DNA from: Phoronis ovalis
Lineage: Eukaryota; Phoronida; Phoronidae
Assembly (NCBI GenBank): GCA_028565635.1
Contig: JAOXYB010040217.1
Coordinates: 1 to 13,136, forward strand
Length of the DNA stretch: 13,136 nucleotides
Reading direction: 5' to 3'
Shown: piece after piece, positions 9,041 through 13,136 of the stretch
How the letters are laid out: the number at the start of each line of letters is the position of its first letter
Position numbering within the stretch: position 1 is the stretch's first letter
Position numbers and translations under genes: made by a program
The notes under the pieces: model-generated
Seen by the model: only the letters and a program-made list of their open reading frames with translations
Told to the model about the DNA's origin: nothing
The model's database searches: none

Positions 9041-9235
9041 CTAAACATAATAGATTCACAAGCCTGTGCCATCTTAGATTGAGGACTGGTTTATAATACA
9101 TACTTGTTACTTTCTGTATCAAAAATGTTGTGCCTTCCGGCAAGCAGCTAAAATATTCTTGATTCATTACTTGTGTACCATCCTCTTCTTTAACTATCAC
9201 CATTTCATTTGCTGGTATGTGCAGTTGCAGCTTCG
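9041..9235 (-). CDS. DFFA-like gene, exon B: main CIDE-N exon
   Basis: The acceptor is GTGGTTTTTCAG just right of 9235 and the chosen donor is TTTAG|GTAAAG at 9041/9040. It enters in phase 1 (completing Ala30) and leaves in phase 1, matching exon C. Residues 42-69 carry the CIDE-N signature: VIVKEEDGT (42-50), QEYFSCLPEGT (55-65), FLI (67-69), parallel to LVLAEDGT, DDYFLCLPSNT and FV in human DFFA. CIDE-N domains pair between ICAD and its nuclease CAD, holding CAD inactive and assisting its folding. Caspase cleavage of ICAD in apoptosis frees CAD to cut DNA between nucleosomes. A weaker donor (AAA|GTAACA at 9111/9110) would end the exon right after CIDE-N in phase 0, clashing with exon C. With the longer exon, the CIDE-N to DFF-C distance is 60 residues versus 63 in human. 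Confidence 0.82.
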
Positions 9236-9626
9236 CTGAAAAACCACAAAGGAACAGTATGCAATAAATACTGTAGACAATAAACGTCTATTTCACTAGC
9301 TTCAGTTGCAGGTGATGGATCGCAAATCAGCAAGAAAAAAATGTCTAGTTTATTTTTGTAATACAAAAGTGAAAATAGCAGACCAACGATTCTAAATTGG
9401 TGAAACTGGATTTTCTAATGTACGATTTGATTTTTGTTGAAAACTGCTTTATCAATAATATTAAGGAGCAACCTGGTGGTTTGGAAGTGAATCAAGCAGG
9501 GTAACGGGTGATTTCAAAATTCAGTTGTGTTGTGTATATTGCCAGTTGTACAGTCATATGCTTGTGACTTTATAAAGCATCACTCTTGTTTTGAATCCAT
9601 CAGGCCGAGTATGACATTGTATGTGT

Positions 9627-9798
9627 CTACATCCTTTTCTTCTATAAGGATGTGCATAGGATGTTCAATACTTACAAAACAGATGGTGATGAGTTATAAA
9701 ACCACTAAACCGCAACCACTGAATCAATTCATGTAGAAAATCCTATACACATCCTTAAGAAAGAAAATGATGTAGATACTTTTTTGTAAGTATTGAAG
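9627..9798. repeat. Interlocking inverted repeats (A B A' B' order)
   Basis: TCTACATCCTTTTCTT plus AAGGATGTGCATAGGAT (9627-9662) recur inverted at 9740-9776 as a long imperfect hairpin; the AAGGATGTG block matches 16/17. Directly inside the left arm, TTCAATACTTACAAAA (9663-9678) has its exact reverse complement at 9783-9798, outside the right arm. The two pairings therefore cross, as in a pseudoknot, rather than nest. Confidence 0.8.
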
Positions 9799-10160
9799 TT
9801 TATATATGTAAGGCACCACACCTCTCTCCAAGTGACCACAGTACATTTTGTAGGCCAGTTGTTTTGTTTTCAATGGGCCTTCTAACAGATAATTCATAAG
9901 TGATAATAACTTGATTTTAGTTGCTTAATCCTCCTGTTCACATGTTTATTAAGCTGTTGAGTGAAATACATCAAATCCAAATGAATTAACAAGTGTCAAA
10001 CTGTTGCATTTAGCTCAGACTGGCGTTTAATACAGGGTACTGAAAACCCATTTATTTATTGCATTACATGTATAAGTAACAAAATCCTGTCAAAATTTTG
10101 AATGGTAGGTCTGTCACTTCCACTTGTTGTCCAAAAATAAACCAGTGAGTCTAATTAAGC

Positions 10161-10258
10161 TTTTATGTTAATTTGAATAATTGTCCCATCTAAATAGCAG
10201 TTAAAATATTTTTCCTCTTTTATGACTACCACATAGACACAACTAGGAAATGCTTGTG
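10161..10258 (-). pseudogene. Diverged duplicate of the DFFA-like CIDE-N exon
   Basis: The minus-strand frame reads FPSCVYVVVIKEE then KYFNCYLDGTIIQINIK, matching IPANEMVIVKEE and EYFSCLPEGTTFLIQK of exon B in order. Against exon B, seven codons (covering DGTQVMN) are missing, an exact 21-base gap that keeps the frame. DNA blocks such as AAAGAGGA and ATATTTTARCTGC are shared. An acceptor-like AG precedes it (near 10254), but no GT donor follows before an in-frame TAA. The loss of the conserved DGT turn and of a donor points to a decayed tandem exon. An alternative exon is less likely. Confidence 0.6.
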
Positions 10259-10316
10259 ATAAAGATGTTGTAAAGAGTAAGTAACGGTGTATCGAGGAAC
10301 TTATCAAGAAAGGTTG

Positions 10317-10334
10317 GTGTGTGTGTGTGTGTGT
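10317..10334. repeat. (GT)9 microsatellite
   Basis: Nine uninterrupted GT units on the plus strand, within intron A-B and just 5' (in minus-strand terms) of the duplicated CIDE-N exon. Confidence 0.95.
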
Positions 10335-10863
10335 GGACAAATAAATTGACATAAAAATGTCTACACAAATTTTCAAAGAGTAATTTGTTTATTTTGACAT
10401 TTCACTCAAAGTTGAGTTGCAAAATTTAGAGCTTTGAAAGGAAATCATACCAGCTTATTATTGTTCTCAATTTTAGTTAGATTTATGTATTTCAACATAA
10501 ATCAGTAATTTCTTAGTTTGATTCAATCAAAGGATAGATCAAGGAGAAATCCAGTGAACTTTAAATTGAATTTACTCAAATAGCCTCGCATAACAGAGCA
10601 ATTTAGTCTGGTTTATGCGACAGACTTTCTGACATGATGTCATCTTTTTCAAGACACAGTGGAATTATATACATTTATGTATTTCAGTGGATGATTTGTG
10701 ATGTAGGATAACTTTAGTGCAAAAATGAGGGCAGGACGGAATATTGCAAAAAGGGCAATCTGCCCATAGCTCTGGATTTACTTGCCACAGTCACAGAGTC
10801 TCCGGCAATAGATGTTTTGCACATGTGCAAACAACATCTACAGTGTAACAATAAAAAAATTAC

Positions 10864-10951
10864 CTTCGGCAATGAGATCATCCAAAGAGTAGGCCTCCAA
10901 TGACTTTGGAGTTGCACTGTCCTCACTCTTTACTTCATACAGCAAAGACAT
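10864..10951 (-). CDS. DFFA-like gene, exon A: N-terminal part of CIDE-N
   Basis: The exon ends GAAG|GTAATTTT, a good donor in phase 1 that joins exon B to give ...LIAEA-KLQL. It encodes model residues 1-29. PKSLEAYSLDDLIAEA (15-30) parallels the GVAASCLEDLRSKA helix of human DFFA CIDE-N, and LLYEV (3-7) can be the first strand. The ATG at 10951-10949 is taken as start because the domain is nearly complete from here. However, the three bases just upstream are TAG, after a pyrimidine-rich TTTAATTTG. So the ATG may instead be the first codon after a splice acceptor, with a short leader or 5' UTR exon further right; none was recognised between here and the LINE. The canonical basic patch of the first strand (KPCLLRR in human) is weak here. 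Confidence 0.72.
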
Positions 10952-11304
10952 CTACAAATTAAAGTTAACATGCATCGTATCAATTGTTCAAAAATTGCAT
11001 CTTTTGATTACACAATAATAGAAAAATGTTGCTACTGTAGAAGTGAATATTTAAGTAATATTAGTTAGAACAGAATATAGCACTTCATGAGCAATCTATC
11101 TGAGCCCATAAGCCATTTTTCTTACAAGAGAACCAACATATTTTTATCGCACTGTATCCTTACTGCAGGTTAATCTTTGTATATATGTTACACTTCTTCA
11201 TATGAGGCTAAGTCTCTAGCCATGACCCTATGGCTCCGCCGCAGGTAAGCCATAATTCTAGTAGGATCATGTAGTCAGCACTACACCTGGTCCTCTTCAC
11301 TTGT

Positions 11305-11491
11305 AGTCCTAATAATAAGCCCAATATATGATGTATTGTCCTAATACTTTCCTATTAAAAAAATATCATCTTTTGAATTTAATAAAAACTCACCTGTACG
11401 AAGAATTTATTGATATGACAATATTATCGGAGTATTAGTTCATTATTATCATATTAAGAAAGTATGAATCTACATGTTTAAACAAGTCAGA
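11305..11491. repeat. Direct repeat family 3, copy 1
   Basis: It aligns end to end with 11682-11868 in the same orientation and at equal length (187 bases). Shared blocks include TCCTAATAATARGCCCAATAT, TGATGTATTG, TTTCCTATT, ACTCACCYGTACGA and AAACAAGTCAGA. There is no coding capacity. The copies are 377 bases apart, with about 190 unrelated bases between. Confidence 0.85.
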
Positions 11492-11660
11492 TGGTTAAAA
11501 AGCAGTGAAATGAATGTATACACCTGTGAGATGCCATTATCAATGGTCGCTTTGTATTTATTTGTTAAATTCAACAAAACTTGTACCACAAGAAATATTT
11601 ATTTTCACTTGATAATAACAAGCCAAGACCATCAGAACATTGCTGCATGTGAATTTTCAG

Positions 11661-11703
11661 TATTGGACCCACTATTAGGATAGTCCTAATAATAGGCCCA
11701 ATA
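11661..11703. repeat. Hairpin with 20-bp arms and 3-base loop
   Basis: The left arm TATTGGACCCACTATTAGGA (11661-11680), loop TAG, and right arm (11684-11703) pair at 17/20 positions. The right arm is the first 20 bases of repeat family 3 copy 2, so a repeat terminus sits head to head with an inverted copy of itself. Copy 1 has the right arm only. Confidence 0.88.
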
Positions 11704-11868
11704 TCTGATGTATTGGTCCTAACACTTTCCTATTCAAAAACTATCGTTTTTCGAAATTAACGAAACTCACCCGTACGATGACATTTTTCATACAGCAATA
11801 CTACAATGCTTTTAGTTTGTTATTAGAATGCAATGAAAGTACAAATCTACGTGTGTAAACAAGTCAGA
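11682..11868. repeat. Direct repeat family 3, copy 2
   Basis: Second copy of the 187-base repeat at 11305-11491, diverged mainly in its middle (near 11760-11830). It is followed by GC-richer sequence that copy 1 lacks. Confidence 0.85.
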
Positions 11869-12199
11869 GGCCCTGTGGTGATGTACATGGCCGGACACGC
11901 CCCATGCTACGGGAGAAAAAAACCCTGTCCCGATGGTGGATTAAAACTAGGAGATGCGACTGGGAATAGCTCTTAAACATGAGATTTTAGTATTCTATAA
12001 ACTTAACAAGTATGCTTTATGTACTTGCATTTTTTTGTCATTGGCCCTTTGAATTCAAATTGTTTCAAAATTCAAATACATATCAAAACACTATCTTCCT
12101 GGGCATTAAAAAATGTGAACAAATTTTAAAAACTATTTTTAAAAGCACCAGCTTGCGATTTCATGCAATATATGCATCTGCTAGAAGGGAAATAAGGTA

Positions 12200-12412
12200 A
12201 CACATCTACAACTTCCCTGTAAAACCCCAATAACATGCCCCGTCATCTCTTGCTGTATTTTTAAACCCTCCCCGGTCAACAATCCCGGCTCTGTTTTCCG
12301 ATCATGAAACATTCCCGGTATTGCCCCACAGTGCAAGGGATTATCTGATTGTAATCTCGTGTTAGTTGCCCCGCTATTCTCCTGGATCACCTGGGGCAGG
12401 GCTTTCAATTGA
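12200..12412. other. GC-rich island with repeated CCCCG/CCCGG motifs
   Basis: Base composition changes sharply from the AT-rich flanks. Short motifs recur at irregular spacing on the plus strand: TGCCCCGTC, CTCCCCGGTCAACA, AATCCCGGC, CATTCCCGGTATTGCCCC and TTGCCCCGC. A 75-codon minus-strand frame is open through it, but with low-complexity, unfamiliar content. It is best read as part of an unidentified interspersed repeat. Confidence 0.45.
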
Positions 12413-12582
12413 CTCCCGCATTAGAACCAATACATCAGATCACTTGCATGATATCAGTGACAGTTATAGATAATTGCTCCCAAGTCTTTTTCTTCTTCTA
12501 CACTTTCTAACACAATGCCTCCTATGCTATATTGCAATTCCTGATTAATTTGTTAATTTATATGATTCACTTATAATTTCTT

Positions 12583-12606
12583 TTCTACTTCTACTTCTAC
12601 TTCTAC
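12583..12606 (-). repeat. (TTCTAC)4 hexamer: LINE 3' tail
   Basis: There are four exact TTCTAC units on the plus strand, that is GTAGAA on the minus strand. They lie just after the 3' end of the minus-strand reverse-transcriptase frame. CR1/L2-group non-LTR elements often end in short tandem units rather than poly(A), so this is probably the 3' terminus and fixes the element's left boundary. Confidence 0.75.
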
Positions 12607-12632
12607 TCTGTAATCAGCAAGGTCCAGGGACA

Positions 12633-13136
12633 TCACGCTAATGTTGAATAAAATAGTGGCACATGCCACAAGATGCCCGACCAGTTAAAATTTACGCAGT
12701 GTGGATTGGAATTGGCTACACACTCTTCTGGCAATTTATTCCAATTGATGATCATTCTGGAGAAGAAGCTGTCTGTAGGTGTCTGTAAAGCACTGAAGTT
12801 GTTGAAACCTTCTATTTCCTCTTGTAGAGATACTAGATGGTACAATGTATTCAGGCAGCGGGATAGCGAATTCAGAGTTTTGTACATCATTGATAGTCTG
12901 GTGATGGTTCTGCGCTCCTGCAAGGATTGCCATTTCAGTTCGTGGAGCATAGAAGTGACGCTGCTTTGTCTACTATAATCAGACTGAACAAAGTGGGCAC
13001 CTCTACGCTGAATCATTTCAATGCTGTTGATGTTATGTTGGGTATAAGGATCCCATACAGTGCTAGCATACTCAAGATGGGGTCTTACCAGAGTAAAATA
13101 TGCGGACTGCTTGGTTGTTTTATTGCACATATACAG
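12633..13136 (-). mobile_element. CR1/Jockey-type LINE, 3' end of reverse transcriptase ORF (partial)
   Basis: The minus-strand frame is open from the right window edge to a TGA at 12633-12635. Residues 10-28 of the frame from 13130 (AYFTLVRPHLEYASTVWDP) and the following EMIQRRGAHFV and LKWQSLQERRTITRLSMMYK are the classic C-terminal thumb region of non-LTR retrotransposon reverse transcriptases. The FFSRMIINWNKLPEE block marks the usual end of such ORFs. The polymerase core (including YADD) and endonuclease would lie beyond the right edge. The last 15 or so residues look unlike family members, and a +1/-1 frame reads DLADYRVEVEVEVE into the hexamer tail, so a small frameshift near the end is likely. 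It lies upstream of, and in the same orientation as, the DFFA-like gene. Confidence 0.9.

Larger units (their letters stand above)
9236..10863 (-). other. Intron between exons B and A
   Basis: It runs on the minus strand from the GAAG|GTAATT donor at 10863 to the TTTTTCAG acceptor at 9236. It contains interlocking inverted repeats (9627-9798), a diverged second copy of the CIDE-N exon (10161-10258) and a GT microsatellite (10317-10334). The plus-strand open frame at 9527-9736 spans the inverted repeats and has no recognisable product. Confidence 0.65.
10952..12632. other. Upstream non-coding region with repeats
   Basis: No exon was recognised. It contains two direct copies of a 187-bp repeat (11305-11491, 11682-11868), a 20-bp-arm hairpin at the start of the second copy, a GC-richer island (about 11870-12430) and the hexamer tail of a LINE (12583-12606). 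Any DFFA promoter or leader exon should be here if the start codon is at 10951, but no core promoter element stands out. Confidence 0.5.

Noticed and set aside
10714-10926. 70-codon minus-strand frame overlapping exon A
   Set aside because: It uses a different frame from the CIDE-N reading and runs across the exon A donor into intron.
12181-12408. 75-codon minus-strand frame through the GC-rich island
   Set aside because: Frame openness follows from the base composition; content is unfamiliar and motif-repetitive.
12673-12978. 101-codon plus-strand and 65-codon minus-strand frames in the LINE
   Set aside because: Shadows of the reverse transcriptase frame; only the 12633-13136 minus frame has the retrotransposon motifs.

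Overview
This window looks like animal nuclear DNA. It is AT-rich, and coding sequence comes in short islands with matched GT/AG splice signals. The introns are kilobases long and full of MITE-like inverted repeats and diverged dispersed repeats. One end carries the 3' part of a CR1/Jockey-type LINE. Protein divergence and repeat style suggest an invertebrate, perhaps a lophotrochozoan such as a mollusc; that placement is an inference. No bacterial-type operon, tRNA, rRNA or CRISPR was seen.

The clearest gene is a minus-strand DFFA-like gene (ICAD/DFF45, inhibitor and chaperone of the caspase-activated DNase). Four exons can be read from right to left: A (10864-10951), B (9041-9235), C (6458-6552) and D (about 3124-3300). 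A and B encode a CIDE-N domain; C and D encode a linker and a DFF-C-like helical domain. Phases agree at all three junctions (1/1, 1/1, 0/0). The distance between the two domains is close to the human protein (60 versus 63 residues). The C-terminal region is not found and may lie left of the window.

Between 504 and about 1073, also on the minus strand, is the C-terminal FIST_C region of an FBXO22-like protein. It has a stop codon and poly(A) signals downstream, but no start codon and no recognisable upstream FBXO22 exons. It may be the terminal exon of a gene interleaved with the DFFA-like gene, a chimeric terminal exon, or a fragment.

The introns hold most of the structure. Intron C-D has two copies of a ~280-bp dispersed repeat, three copies of a second repeat family, and a 289-bp long-TIR element beside the exon C donor. 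Intron B-C has a 222-bp MITE with a 5-bp target duplication and a cluster of GC-rich hairpins. Intron A-B has a diverged second copy of the CIDE-N exon and a set of interlocking inverted repeats. Right of exon A are two copies of a 187-bp repeat, a near-perfect 20-bp-arm hairpin, a GC-rich island, and the truncated LINE running off the right edge.
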